From: Leuctra nigra
Lineage: Eukaryota > Arthropoda > Insecta > Plecoptera > Leuctridae
Direction: 5' to 3'
Length of the DNA: 64,000 bases
Assembly: GCA_934045905.1 (NCBI GenBank)
Contig: OW203762.1
Coordinates: 53,407,411 to 53,471,410 of the forward strand
The position numbers and the translations under genes are program-made. Positions 22,501 through 37,500 of this stretch are shown here, piece after piece. Each line of letters opens with the position of its first letter. The first letter of the stretch is position 1. The notes below the pieces were generated by a model. It searched no databases, was not told the DNA's origin, and saw only the letters and a program-made list of their open reading frames with translations.

Positions 22501-25500
22501 AACCTCCTGCCCCACCACTAAGCTGACAGCAGTGAGCGCCATGAGCAAAGCTATGGACAGTCACATGTCATGTCATTGTTTAGTTCTGGCAGTGGATCTT
22601 GTGGCTGGTGCCACTACATGTCCAACCTCCTGCCCCACCACTAAGCTGACAGCAGTGTGCGCCATGAGCAAAGCTATGGACAGTCACATGTCATGTCTCT
22701 GTTTAGTTCTGGCAGTGGATCTTGTGGCTGGTGCCACTACATGTCCAACCTCCTGCCCCACCACTAAGCTGACAGCAGTGTGCGCCATGAGCAAAGCTAT
22801 GGACAGTCACATGTCATGTCTCTGTTTAGTTCTGGCAGTGGATCTTGTGGCTGGTGCCACTACATGTCCAACCTCCTGCCCCACCACTAAGCTGACAGCA
22901 GTGTGCGCCATGAGCAAAGCTATGGACAGTCACATGTCATGTCTCTGTTTAGTTCTGGCAGTGGATCTTGTGGCTGGTGCCACTACATGTCCAACCTCCT
23001 GCCCCACCACTAAGCTGACAGCAGTGTGCGCCATGAGCAAAGCTATGGACAGTCACATGTCATGTCTCTGTTTAGTTCTGGCAGTGGATCTTGTGGCTGG
23101 TGCCACTACATGTCCAACCTCCTGCCCCACCACTAAGCTGACAGCAGTGTGCGCCATGAGCAAAGCTATGGACAGTCACATGTCATGTCTCTGTTTAGTT
23201 CTGGCAGTGGATCTTGTGGCTGGTGCCACTACATGTCCAACCTCCTGCCCCACCACTAAGCTGACAGCAGTGTGCGCCATGAGCAAAGCTATGGACAGTC
23301 ACATGTCATGTCTCTGTTTAGTTCTAGCAGTGGATCTTGTGGCTGGTGCCACTACATGTCCAACCTCCTGCCCCACCACTAAGCTGACAGCAGTGTGCGC
23401 CATGAGCAAAGCTATGGACAGTCACATGTCATGTCTCTGTTTAGTTCTAGCAGTGGATCTTGTGGCTGGTGCCACTACATGTCCAACCTCCTGCCCCACC
23501 ACTAAGCTGACAGCAGTGTGCGCCATGAGCAAAGCTATGGACAGTCACATGTCATGTCTCTGTTTAGTTCTGGCAGTGGATCTTGTGGCTGGTGCCACTA
23601 CATGTCCAACCTCCTGCCCCACCACTAAGCTGACAGCAGTGTGCGCCATGAGCAAAGCTATGGACAGTCACATGTCATGTCTCTGTTTAGTTCTGGCAGT
23701 GGATCTTGTGGCTGGTGCCACTACATGTCCAACCTCCTGCCCCACCACTAAGCTGACAGCAGTGTGCGCCATGAGCAAAGCTATGGACAGTCACATGTCA
23801 TGTCTCTGTTTAGTTCTAGCAGTGGATCTTGTGGCTGGTGCCACTACATGTCCAACCTCCTGCCCCACCACTAAGCTGACAGCAGTGTGCGCCATGAGCA
23901 AAGCTATGGACAGTCACATGTCATGTCTCTGTTTAGTTCTGGAAGTGGATCTTGTGGCTGGTGCCACTACATGTCCAACCTCCTGCCCCACCACTAAGCT
24001 GACAGCAGTGTGCGCCATGAGCAAAGCTATGGACAGTCACATGTCATGTCTCTGTTTAGTTCTGGCAGTGGATCTTGTGGCTGGTGCCACTACATGTCCA
24101 ACCTCCTGCCCCACCACTAAGCTGACAGCAGTGTGCGCCATGAGCAAAGCTATGGACAGTCACATGTCATGTCTCTGTTTAGTTCTGGCAGTGGATCTTG
24201 TGGCTGGTGCCACTACATGTCCAACCTCCTGCCCCACCACTAAGCCGACAGCAGTGTGCGCCATGAGCAAAGCTATGGACAGTCACATGTCATGTCTCTG
24301 TTTAGTTCTAGCAGTGGATCTTGTGGCTGGTGCCACTACATGTCCAACCTCCTGCCCCACCACTAAGCTGACAGCAGTGTGCGCCATGAGCAAAGCTATG
24401 GACAGTCACATGTCATGTCTCTGTTTAGTTCTGGCAGTGGATCTTGTGGCTGGTGCCACTACATGTCCAACCTCCTGCCCCACCACTAAGCTGACAGCAG
24501 TGTGCGCCATGAGCAAAGCTATGGACAGTCACATGTCATGTCTCTGTTTAGTTCTGGCAGTGGATCTTGTGGCTGGTGCCACTACATGTCCAACCTCCTG
24601 CCCCACCACTAAGCTGACAGCAGTGTGCGCCATGAGCAAAGCTATGGACAGTCACATGTCATGTCTCTGTTTAGTCCTAGCAGTGGATCTTGTGGCTGGT
24701 GCCACTACATGTCCAACCTCCTGCCCCACCACTAAGCTGACAGCAGTGTGCGCCATGAGCAAAGCTATGGACAGTCACATGTCATGTCTCTGTTTAGTTC
24801 TGGCAGTGGATCTTGTGGCTGGTGCCACTACATGTCCAACCTCCTGCCCCACCACTAAGCTGACAGCAGTGTGCGCCATGAGCAAAGCTATGGACAGTCA
24901 CATGTCATGTCTCTGTTTAGTTCTGGCAGTGGATCTTGTGGCTGGTGCCACTACATGTCCAACCTCCTGCCCCACCACTAAGCTGACAGCAGTGTGCGCC
25001 ATGAGCAAAGCTATGGACAGTCACATGTCATGTCTCTGTTTAGTTCTGGCAGTGGATCTTGTGGCTGGTGCCACTACATGTCCAACCTCCTGCCCCACCA
25101 CTAAGCTGACAGCAGTGTGCGCCATGAGCAAAGCTATGGACAGTCACATGTCATGTCTCTGTTTAGTTCTGGCAGTGGATCTTGTGGCTGGTGCCACTAC
25201 ATGTCCAACCTCCTGCCCCACCACTAAGCTGACAGCAGTGTGCGCCATGAGCAAAGCTATGGACAGTCACATGTCATGTCTCTGTTTAGTTCTGGCAGTG
25301 GATCTTGTGGCTGGTGCCACTACATGTCCAACCTCCTGCCCCACCACTAAGCTGACAGCAGTGTGCGCCATGAGCAAAGCTATGGACAGTCACATGTCAT
25401 GTCTCTGTTTAGTTCTGGCAGTGGATCTTGTGGCTGGTGCCACTACATGTCCAACCTCCTGCCCCACCACTAAGCTGACAGCAGTGTGCGCCATGAGCAA

Positions 25501-28500
25501 AGCTATGGACAGTCACATGTCATGTCTCTGTTTAGTTCTGGCATTGGATCTTGTGGCTGGTGCCACTACATGTCCAACCTCCTGCCCTACCACTAAGCTG
25601 ACAGCAGTGTGCGCCATGAGCAAAGCTATGGACAGTCACATGTCATGTCTCTGTTTAGTTCTGGCAGTGGATCTTGTGGCTGGTGCCACTACATGTCCAA
25701 CCTCCTGCCCCACCACTAAGCTGACAGCAGTGTGCGCCATGAGCAAAGCTATGGACAGTCACATGTCATGTCTCTGTTTAGTTCTGGCAGTGGATCTTGT
25801 GGCTGGTGCCACTACATGTCCAACCTCCTGCCCCACCACTAAGCTGACAGCAGTGTGCGCCATGAGCAAAGCTATGGACAGTCACATGTCATGTCTCTGT
25901 TTAGTTCTGGCATTGGATCTTGTGGCTGGTGCCACTACATGTCCAACCTCCTGCCCCACCACTAAGCTGACAGCAGTGTGCGCCATGAGCAAAGCTATGG
26001 ACAGTCACATGTCATGTCTCTGTTTAGTTCTGGCAGTGGATCTTGTGGCTGGTGCCACTACATGTCCAACCTCCTGCCCCACCACTAAGCTGACAGCAGT
26101 GTGCGCCATGAGCAAAGCTATGGACAGTCACATGTCATGTCTCTGTTTAGTTCTGGCAGTGGATCTTGTGGCTGGTGCCACTACATGTCCAACCTCCTGC
26201 CCCACCACTAAGCTGACAGCAGTGTGCGCCATGAGCAAAGCTATGGACAGTCACATGTCATGTCTCTGTTTAGTTCTAGCAGTGGATCTTGTGGCTGGTG
26301 CCACTACATGTCCAACCTCCTGCCCCACCACTAAGCTGACAGCAGTGTGCGCCATGAGCAAAGCTATGGACAGTCACATGTCATGTCTCTGTTTAGTTCT
26401 AGCAGTGGATCTTGTGGCTGGTGCCACTACATGTCCAACCTCCTGCCCCACCACTAAGCTGACAGCAGTGTGCGCCATGAGCAAAGCTATGGACAGTCAC
26501 ATGTCATGTCTCTGTTTAGTTCTGGCAGTGGATCTTGTGGCTGGTGCCACTACATGTCCAACCTCCTGCCCCACCACTAAGCTGACAGCTGTGTGCGCCA
26601 TGAGCAAAGCTATGGACAGTCACATGTCATGTCTCTGTTTAGTTCTAGCAGTGGATCTTGTGGCTAGTGCCACTACATGTCCAACCTCCTGCCCCACCAC
26701 TAAGCTGACAGCAGTGTGCGCCATGAGCAAAGCTATGGACAGTCACATGTCATGTCTCTGTCTAGTTCTGGCAGTGGATCTTGTGGCTGGTGCCACTACA
26801 TGTCCAACCTCCTGCCCCACCACTAAGCTGACAGCAGTGTGCGCCATGAGCAAAGCTATGGACAGTCACATGTCATGTCTCTGTTTAGTTCTGGCAGTGG
26901 ATCTTGTGGCTGGTGCCACTACATGTCCAACCTCCTGCCCCACCACTAAGCTGACAGCAGTGTGCGCCATGAGCAAAGCTATGGACAGTCACATGTCATG
27001 TCTCTGTTTAGTTCTGGCAGTGGATCTTGTGGCTGGTGCCACTACATGTCCAACCTCCTGCCCCACCACTAAGCTGACAGCAGTGTGCGCCATGAGCAAA
27101 GCTATGGACAGTCACATGTCATGTCTCTGTTTAGTTCTGGCAGTGGATCTTGTGGCTGGTGCCACTACATGTCCAACCTCCTGCCCCACCACTAAGCTGA
27201 CAGCAGTGTGCGCCATGAGCAAAGCTATGGACAGTCACATGTCATGTCTCTGTTTAGTTCTGGCAGTGGATCTTGTGGCTGGTGCCACTACATGTCCAAC
27301 CTCCTGCCCCACCACTAAGCTGACAGCAGTGTGCGCCATGAGCAAAGCTATGGACAGTCACATGTCATGTCTCTGTTTAGTTCTGGCAGTGGATCTTGTG
27401 GCTGGTGCCACTACATGTCCAACCTCCTGCCCCACCACTAAGCTGACAGCAGTGTGCGCCATGAGCAAAGCTATGGACAGTCACATGTCATGTCTCTGTT
27501 TAGTTCTGGCAGTGGATCTTGTGGCTGGTGCCACTACATGTCCAACCTCCTGCCCCACCACTAAGCTGACAGCAGTGTGCGCCATGAGCAAAGCTATGGA
27601 CAGTCACATGTCATGTCTCTGTTTAGTTCTGGCAGTGGATCTTGTGGCTGGTGCCACTACATGTCCAACCTCCTGCCCCACCACTAAGCTGACAGCAGTG
27701 TGCGCCATGAGCAAAGCTATGGACAGTCACATGTCATGTCTCTGTTTAGTTCTGGCAGTGGATCTTGTGGCTGGTGCCACTACATGTCCAACCTCCTGCC
27801 CCACCACTAAGCTGACAGCAGTGTGCGCCATGAGCAAAGCTATATACAGTCACATGTCATGTCTCTGTTTAGTTCTAGCAGTGGATCTTGTGGCTGGTGC
27901 CACTACATGTCCAACCTCCTGCCCCACCACTAAGCTGACAGCAGTGTGCGCCATGAGCAAAGCTATGGACAGTCACATGTCATGTCTCTGTTTAGTTCTG
28001 GCAGTGGATCTTGTGGCTGGTGCCACTACATGTCCAACCTCCTGCCCCACCACTAAGCTGACAGCAGTGTGCGCCATGAGCAAAGCTATGGACAGTCACA
28101 TGTCATGTCTCTGTTTAGTTCTGGCAGTGGATCTTGTGGCTGGTGCCACTACATGTCCAACCTCCTGCCCCACCACTAAGCTGACAGCAGTGTGCGCCAT
28201 GAGCAAAACTATGGACAGTCACATGTCATGTCTCTGTTTAGTTCTGGCAGTGGATCTTGTGGCTGGTGCCACTACATGTCCAACCTCCTGCCCCACCACT
28301 AAGCTGACAGCAGTGTGCGCCATGAGCAAAGCTATGGACAGTCACATGTCATGTCTCTGTTTAGTTCTGGCAGTGGATCTTGTGGCTGGTGCCACTACAT
28401 GTCCAACCTCCTGCCCCACCACTAAGCTGACAGCAGTGTGCGCCATGAGCAAAGCTATGGACAGTCACATGTCATGTCTCTGTTTAGTTCTAGCAGTGGA

Positions 28501-31500
28501 TCTTGTGGCTGGTGCCACTACATGTCCAACCTCCTGCCCCACCACTAAGCTGACAGCAGTGTGCGCCATGAGCAAAACTATGGACAGTCACATGTCATGT
28601 CTCTGTTTAGTTCTGGCAGTGGATCTTGTGGCTGGTGCCACTACATGTCCAACCTCCTGCCCCACCACTAAGCTGACAGCAGTGTGCGCCATGAGCAAAG
28701 CTATGGACAGTCACATGTCATGTCTCTGTTTAGTTCTGGCAGTGGATCTTGTGGCTGGTGCCACTACATGTCCAACCTCCTGCCCCACCACTAAGCTGAC
28801 AGCAGTGTGCGCCATGAGCAAAGCTATGGACAGTCACATGTCATGTCTCTGTTTAGTTCTGGCAGTGGATCTTGTGGCTGGTGCCACTACATGTCCAACC
28901 TCCTGCCCCACCACTAAGCTGACAGCAGTGTGCGCCATGAGCAAAACTATGGACAGTCACATGTCATGTCTCTGTTTAGTTCTGGCAGTGGATCTTGTGG
29001 CTGGTGCCACTACATGTCCAACCTCCTGCCCCACCACTAAGCTGACAGCAGTGTGCGCCAGGAGCAAAGCTATGGACAGTCACATGTCATGTCTCTGTTT
29101 AGTTCTGGCAGTGGATCTTGTGGCTGGTGCCACTACATGTCCAACCTCCTGCCCCACCACTAAGCTGACAGCAGTGTGCGCCATGAGCAAAGCTATGGAC
29201 AGTCACATGTCATGTCTCTGTTTAGTTCTGGCAGTGGATCTTGTGGCTGGTGCCACTACATGTCCAACCTCCTGCCCCACCACTAAGCTGACAGCAGTGT
29301 GCGCCATGAGCAAAGCTATGGACAGTCACATGTCATGTCTCTGTTTAGTTCTAGCAGTGGATCTTGTGGCTGGTGCCACTACATGTCCAACCTCCTGCCC
29401 CACCACTAAGCTGACAGCAGTGTGCGCCATGAGCAAAGCTATGGACAGTCACATGTCATGTCTCTGTTTAGTTCTAGCAGTGGATCTTGTGGCTGGTGCC
29501 ACTACATGTCCAACCTCCTGCCCCACCACTAAGCTGACAGCAGTGTGCGCCATGAGCAAAGCTATGGACAGTCACATGTCATGTCTCTGTTTAGTTCTAG
29601 CAGTGGATCTTGTGGCTGGTGCCACTACATGTCCAACCTCCTGCCCCACCACTAAGCTGACAGCAGTGTGCGCCATGAGCAAAGCTATGGACAGTCACAT
29701 GTCATGTCTCTGTTTAGTTCTGGCAGTGGATCTTGTGGCTGGTGCCACTACATGTCCAACCTCCTGCCCCACCACTAAGCTGACAGCAGTGTGCGCCATG
29801 AGCAAAGCTATGGACAGTCACATGTCATGTCTCTGTTTAGTTCTGGCAGTGGATCTTGTGGCTGGTGCCACTACATGTCCAACCTCCTGCCCCACCACTA
29901 AGCTGACAGCAGTGTGCGCCATGAGCAAAGCTATGGACAGTCACATGTCATGTCTCTGTTTAGTTCTGGCAGTGGATCTTGTGGCTGGTGCCACTACATG
30001 TCCAACCTCCTGCCCCACCACTAAGCTGACAGCAGTGTGCGCCATGAGCAAAGCTATGGACAGTCACATGTCATGTCTCTGTTTAGTTCTGGCAGTGGAT
30101 CTTGTGGCTGGTGCCACTACATGTCCAACCTCCTGCCCCACCACTAAGCTGACAGCAGTGTGCGCCATGAGCAAAGCTATGGACAGTCACATGTCATGTC
30201 TCTGTTTAGTTCTGGCAGTGGATCTTGTGGCTGGTGCCACTACATGTCCAACCTCCTGCCCCACCACTAAGCTGACAGCAGTGTGCGCCATGAGCAAAGC
30301 TATGGACAGTCACATGTCATGTCTCTGTTTAGTTCTGGCAGTGGATCTTGTGGCTGGTGCCACTACATGTCCAACCTCCTGCCCCACCACTAAGCTGACA
30401 GCAGTGTGCGCCATGAGCAAAACTATGGACAGTCACATGTCATGTCTCTGTTTAGTTCTGGCAGTGGATCTTGTGGCTGGTGCCACTACATGTCCAACCT
30501 CCTGCCCCACCACTAAGCTGACAGCAGTGTGCGCCATGAGCAAAGCTATGGACAGTCACATGTCATGTCTCTGTTTAGTTCTGGCAGTGGATCTTGTGGC
30601 TGGTGCCACTACATGTCCAACCTCCTGCCCCACCACTAAGCTGACAGCAGTGTGCGCCATGAGCAAAGCTATGGACAGTCACATGTCATGTCTCTGTTTA
30701 GTTCTGGCAGTGGATCTTGTGGCTGGTGCCACTACATGTCCAACCTCCTGCCCCACCACTAAGCTGACAGCAGTGTGCGCCATGAGCAAAGCTATGGACA
30801 GTCACATGTCATGTCTCTGTTTAGTTCTAGCAGTGGATCTTGTGGCTGGTGCCACTACATGTCCAACCTCCTGCCCCACCACTAAGCTGACAGCAGTGTG
30901 CGCCATGAGCAAAACTATGGACAGTCACATGTCATGTCTCTGTTTAGTTCTGGCAGTGGATCTTGTGGCTGGTGCCACTACATGTCCAACCTCCTGCCCC
31001 ACCACTAAGCTGACAGCAGTGTGCGCCATGAGCAAAGCTATGGACAGTCACATGTCATGTCTCTGTTTAGTTCTGGCAGTGGATCTTGTGGCTGGTGCCA
31101 CTACATGTCCAACCTCCTGCCCCACCACTAAGCTGACAGCAGTGTGCGCCATGAGCAAAGCTATGGACAGTCACATGTCATGTCTCTGTTTAGTTCTGGC
31201 AGTGGATCTTGTGGCTGGTGCCACTACATGTCCAACCTCCTGCCCCACCACTAAGCTGACAGCAGTGTGCGCCATGAGCAAAACTATGGACAGTCACATG
31301 TCATGTCTCTGTTTAGTTCTGGCAGTGGATCTTGTGGCTGGTGCCACTACATGTCCAACCTCCTGCCCCACCACTAAGCTGACAGCAGTGTGCGCCAGGA
31401 GCAAAGCTATGGACAGTCACATGTCATGTCTCTGTTTAGTTCTGGCAGTGGATCTTGTGGCTGGTGCCACTACATGTCCAACCTCCTGCCCCACCACTAA

Positions 31501-34500
31501 GCTGACAGCAGTGTGCGCCATGAGCAAAGCTATGGACAGTCACATGTCATGTCTCTGTTTAGTTCTGGCAGTGGATCTTGTGGCTGGTGCCACTACATGT
31601 CCAACCTCCTGCCCCACCACTAAGCTGACAGCAGTGTGCGCCATGAGCAAAGCTATGGACAGTCACATGTCATGTCTCTGTTTAGTTCTAGCAGTGGATC
31701 TTGTGGCTGGTGCCACTACATGTCCAACCTCCTGCCCCACCACTAAGCTGACAGCAGTGTGCGCCATGAGCAAAGCTATGGACAGTCACATGTCATGTCT
31801 CTGTTTAGTTCTAGCAGTGGATCTTGTGGCTGGTGCCACTACATGTCCAACCTCCTGCCCCACCACTAAGCTGACAGCAGTGTGCGCCATGAGCAAAGCT
31901 ATGGACAGTCACATGTCATGTCTCTGTTTAGTTCTAGCAGTGGATCTTGTGGCTGGTGCCACTACATGTCCAACCTCCTGCCCCACCACTAAGCTGACAG
32001 CAGTGTGCGCCATGAGCAAAGCTATGGACAGTCACATGTCATGTCTCTGTTTAGTTCTGGCAGTGGATCTTGTGGCTGGTGCCACTACATGTCCAACCTC
32101 CTGCCCCACCACTAAGCTGACAGCAGTGTGCGCCATGAGCAAAGCTATGGACAGTCACATGTCATGTCTCTGTTTAGTTCTGGCAGTGGATCTTGTGGCT
32201 GGTGCCACTACATGTCCAACCTCCTGCCCCACCACTAAGCTGACAGCAGTGTGCGCCATGAGCAAAGCTATGGACAGTCACATGTCATGTCTCTGTTTAG
32301 TTCTGGCAGTGGATCTTGTGGCTGGTGCCACTACATGTCCAACCTCCTGCCCCACCACTAAGCTGACAGCAGTGTGCGCCATGAGCAAAGCTATGGACAG
32401 TCACATGTCATGTCTCTGTTTAGTTCTGGCAGTGGATCTTGTGGCTGGTGCCACTACATGTCCAACCTCCTGCCCCACCACTAAGCTGACAGCAGTGTGC
32501 GCCATGAGCAAAGCTATGGACAGTCACATGTCATGTCTCTGTTTAGTTCTGGCAGTGGATCTTGTGGCTGGTGCCACTACATGTCCAACCTCCTGCCCCA
32601 CCACTAAGCTGACAGCAGTGTGCGCCATGAGCAAAGCTATGGACAGTCACATGTCATGTCTCTGTTTAGTTCTGGCAGTGGATCTTGTGGCTGGTGCCAC
32701 TACATGTCCAACCTCCTGCCCCACCACTAAGCTGACAGCAGTGTGCGCCATGAGCAAAACTATGGACAGTCACATGTCATGTCTCTGTTTAGTTCTGGCA
32801 GTGGATCTTGTGGCTGGTGCCACTACATGTCCAACCTCCTGCCCCACCACTAAGCTGACAGCAGTGTGCGCCATGAGCAAAGCTATGGACAGTCACATGT
32901 CATGTCTCTGTTTAGTTCTGGCAGTGGATCTTGTGGCTGGTGCCACTACATGTCCAACCTCCTGCCCCACCACTAAGCTGACAGCAGTGTGCGCCATGAG
33001 CAAAGCTATGGACAGTCACATGTCATGTCTCTGTTTAGTTCTGGCAGTGGATCTTGTGGCTGGTGCCACTACATGTCCAACCTCCTGCCCCACCACTAAG
33101 CTGACAGCAGTGTGCGCCATGAGCAAAGCTATGGACAGTCACATGTCATGTCTCTGTTTAGTTCTAGCAGTGGATCTTGTGGCTGGTGCCACTACATGTC
33201 CAACCTCCTGCCCCACCACTAAGCTGACAGCAGTGTGCGCCATGAGCAAAGCTATGGACAGTCACATGTCATGTCTCTGTTTAGTTCTAGCAGTGGATCT
33301 TGTGGCTGGTGCCACTACATGTCCAACCTCCTGCCCCACCACTAAGCTGACAGCAGTGTGCGCCATGAGCAAAGCTATGGACAGTCACATGTCATGTCTC
33401 TGTTTAGTTCTAGCAGTGGATCTTGTGGCTGGTGCCACTACATGTCCAACCTCCTGCCCCACCACTAAGCTGACAGCAGTGTGCGCCATGAGCAAAGCTA
33501 TGGACAGTAACATGTCATGTCTCTGTTTAGTTCTGGCAGTGGATCTTGTGGCTGGTGCCACTACATGTCCAACCTCCTGCCCCACCACTAAGCTGACAGC
33601 AGTGTGCGCCATGAGCAAAGCTATGGACAGTCACATGTCATGTCTCTGTTTAGTTCTGGCAGTGGATCTTGTGGCTTGTGCCACTACATGTCCAACCTCC
33701 TGCCCCACCACTAAGCTGACAGCAGTGTGCGCCATGAGCAAAGCTATGGACAGTCACATGTCATGTCTCTGTTTAGTTCTGGCAGTGGATCTTGTGGCTG
33801 GTGCCACTACATGTCCAACCTCCTGCCCCACCACTAAGCTGACAGCAGTGTGCGCCATGAGCAAAGCTATGGACAGTCACATGTCATGTCTCTGTTTAGT
33901 TCTGGCAGTGGATCTTGTGGCTGGTGCCACTACATGTCCAACCTCCTGCCCCACCACTAAGCTGACAGCAGTGTGCGCCATGAGCAAAGCTATGGACAGT
34001 CACATGTCATGTCTCTGTTTAGTTCTGGCAGTGGATCTTGTGGCTGGTGCCACTACATGTCCAACCTCCTGCCCCACCACTAAGCTGACAGCAGTGTGCG
34101 CCATGAGCAAAGCTATGGACAGTCACATGTCATGTCTCTGTTTAGTTCTGGCAGTGGATCTTGTGGCTGGTGCCACTACATGTCCAACCTCCTGCCCCAC
34201 CACTAAGCTGACAGCAGTGTGCGCCATGAGCAAAGCTATGGACAGTCACATGTCATGTCTCTGTTTAGTTCTGGCAGTGGATCTTGTGGCTGGTGCCACT
34301 ACATGTCCAACCTCCTGCCCCACCACTAAGCTGACAGCAGTGTGCGCCATGAGCAAAGCTATGGACAGTCACATGTCATGTCTCTGTTTAGTTCTGGCAG
34401 TGGATCTTGTGGCTGGTGCCACTACATGTCCAACCTCCTGCCCCACCACTAAGCTGACAGCAGTGTGCGCCATGAGCAAAGCTATGGACAGTCACATGTC

Positions 34501-37500
34501 ATGTCTCTGTTTAGTTCTGGCAGTGGATCTTGTGGCTGGTGCCACTACATGTCCAACCTCCTGCCCCACCACTAAGCTGACAGCAGTGTGCGCCATGAGC
34601 AAAGCTATGGACAGTCACATGTCATGTCTCTGTTTAGTTCTGGCAGTGGATCTTGTGGCTGGTTCCACTACATGTCCAACCTCCTGCCCCACCACTAAGC
34701 TGACAGCAGTGTGCGCCATGAGCAAAGCTATGGACAGTCACATGTCATGTCTCTGTTTAGTTCTAGCAGTGGATCTTGTGGCTGGTGCCACTACATGTCC
34801 AACCTCCTGCCCCACCACTAAGCTGACAGCAGTGTGCGCCATGAGCAAAGCTATGGACAGTCACATGTCATGTCTCTGTTTAGTTCTGGCAGTGGATCTT
34901 GTGGCTGGTGCCACTACATGTCCAACCTCCTGCCCCACCACTAAGCTGACAGCAGTGTGCGCCATGAGCAAAGCTATGGACAGTCACATGTCATGTCTCT
35001 GTTTAGTTCTGGCAGTGGATCTTGTGGCTGGTGCCACTACATGTCCAACCTCCTGCCCCACCACTAAGCTGACAGCAGTGTGCGCCATGAGCAAAGCTAT
35101 GGACAGTCACATGTCATGTCTCTGTTTAGTTCTGGCAGTGGATCTTGTGGCTGGTGCCACTACATGTCCAACCTCCTGCCCCACCACTAAGCTGACAGCA
35201 GTGTGCGCCATGAGCAAAGCTATGGACAGTCACATGTCATGTCTCTGTTTAGTTCTGGCAGTGGATCTTGTGGCTGGTGCCACTACATGTCCAACCTCCT
35301 GCCCCACCACTAAGCTGACAGCAGTGTGCGCCATGAGCAAAGCTATGGACAGTCACATGTCATGTCTCTGTTTAGTTCTGGCAGTGGATCTTGTGGCTGG
35401 TGCCACTACATGTCCAACCTCCTGCCCCACCACTAAGCTGACAGCAGTGTGCGCCATGAGCAAAGCTATGGACAGTCACATGTCATGTCTCTGTTTAGTT
35501 CTGGCAGTGGATCTTGTGGCTGGTGCCACTACATGTCCAACCTCCTGCCCCACCACTAAGCTGACAGCAGTGTGCGCCATGAGCAAAGCTATGGACAGTC
35601 ACATGTCATGTCTCTGTTTAGTTCTGGCAGTGGATCTTGTGGCTGGTGCCACTACATGTCCAACCTCCTGCCCCACCACTAAGCTGACAGCAGTGTGCGC
35701 CATGAGCAAAGCTATGGACAGTCACATGTCATGTCTCTGTTTAGTTCTGGCAGTGGATCTTGTGGCTGGTGCCACTACATGTCCAACCTCCTGCCCCACC
35801 ACTAAGCTGACAGCAGTGTGCGCCATGAGCAAAGCTATGGACAGTCACATGTCATGTCTCTGTTTAGTTCTGGCAGTGGATCTTGTGGCTGGTGCCACTA
35901 CATGTCCAACCTCCTGCCCCACCACTAAGCTGACAGCAGTGTGCGCCATGAGCAAAGCTATGGACAGTCACATGTCATGTCTCTGTTTAGTTCTAGCAGT
36001 GGATCTTGTGGCTGGTGCCACTACATGTCCAACCTCCTGCCCCACCACTAAGCTGACAGCAGTGTGCGCCATGAGCAAAGCTATGGACAGTCACATGTCA
36101 TGTCTCTGTTTAGTTCTGGCAGTGGATCTTGTGGCTGGTGCCACTACATGTCCAACCTCCTGCCCCACCACTAAGCTGACAGCAGTGTGCGCCATGAGCA
36201 AAGCTATGGACAGTCACATGTCATGTCTCTGTTTAGTTCTGGCAGTGGATCTTGTGGCTGGTGCCACTACATGTCCAACCTCCTGCCCCACCACTAAGCT
36301 GACAGCAGTGTGCGCCATGAGCAAAGCTATGGACAGTCACATGTCATGTCTCTGTTTAGTTCTGGCAGTGGATCTTGTGGCTGGTGCCACTACATGTCCA
36401 ACCTCCTGCCCCACCACTAAGCTGACAGCAGTGTGCGCCATGAGCAAAGCTATGGACAGTCACATGTCATGTCTCTGTTTAGTTCTGGCAGTGGATCTTG
36501 TGGCTGGTGCCACTACATGTCCAACCTCCTGCCCCACCACTAAGCTGACAGCAGTGTGCGCCATGAGCAAAGCTATGGACAGTCACATGTCATGTCTCTG
36601 TTTAGTTCTGGCAGTGGATCTTGTGGCTGGTGCCACTACATGTCCAACCTCCTGCCCCACCACTAAGCTGACAGCAGTGTGCGCCATGAGCAAAGCTATG
36701 GACAGTCACATGTCATGTCTCTGTTTAGTTCTGGCAGTGGATCTTGTGGCTGGTGCCACTACATGTCCAACCTCCTGCCCCACCACTAAGCTGACAGCAG
36801 TGTGCGCCATGAGCAAAGCTATGGACAGTCACATGTCATGTCTCTGTTTAGTTCTGGCAGTGGATCTTGTGGCTGGTGCCACTACATGTCCAACCTCCTG
36901 CCCCACCACTAAGCTGACAGCAGTGTGCGCCATGAGCAAAGCTATGGACAGTCACATGTCATGTCTCTGTTTAGTTCTGGCAGTGGATCTTGTGGCTGGT
37001 GCCACTACATGTCCAACCTCCTGCCCCACCACTAAGCTGACAGCAGTGTGCGCCATGAGCAAAGCTATGGACAGTCACATGTCATGTCTCTGTTTAGTTC
37101 TGGCAGTGGATCTTGTGGCTGGTGCCACTACATGTCCAACCTCCTGCCCCACCACTAAGCTGACAGCAGTGTGCGCCATGAGCAAAGCTATGGACAGTCA
37201 CATGTCATGTCTCTGTTTAGTTCTGGCAGTGGATCTTGTGGCTGGTGCCACTACATGTCCAACCTCCTGCCCCACCACTAAGCTGACAGCAGTGTGCGCC
37301 ATGAGCAAAGCTATGGACAGTCACATGTCATGTCTCTGTTTAGTTCTGGCAGTGGATCTTGTGGCTGGTGCCACTACATGTCCAACCTCCTGCCCCACCA
37401 CTAAGCTGACAGCAGTGTGCGCCATGAGCAAAGCTATGGACAGTCACATGTCATGTCTCTGTTTAGTTCTGGCAGTGGATCTTGTGGCTGGTGCCACTAC

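Noticed and set aside
33385..33618. Minus-strand 77-residue frame in the satellite
   Set aside because: It arises because one variant unit (CAC to AAC at about 33510) removes a regular minus-strand stop.
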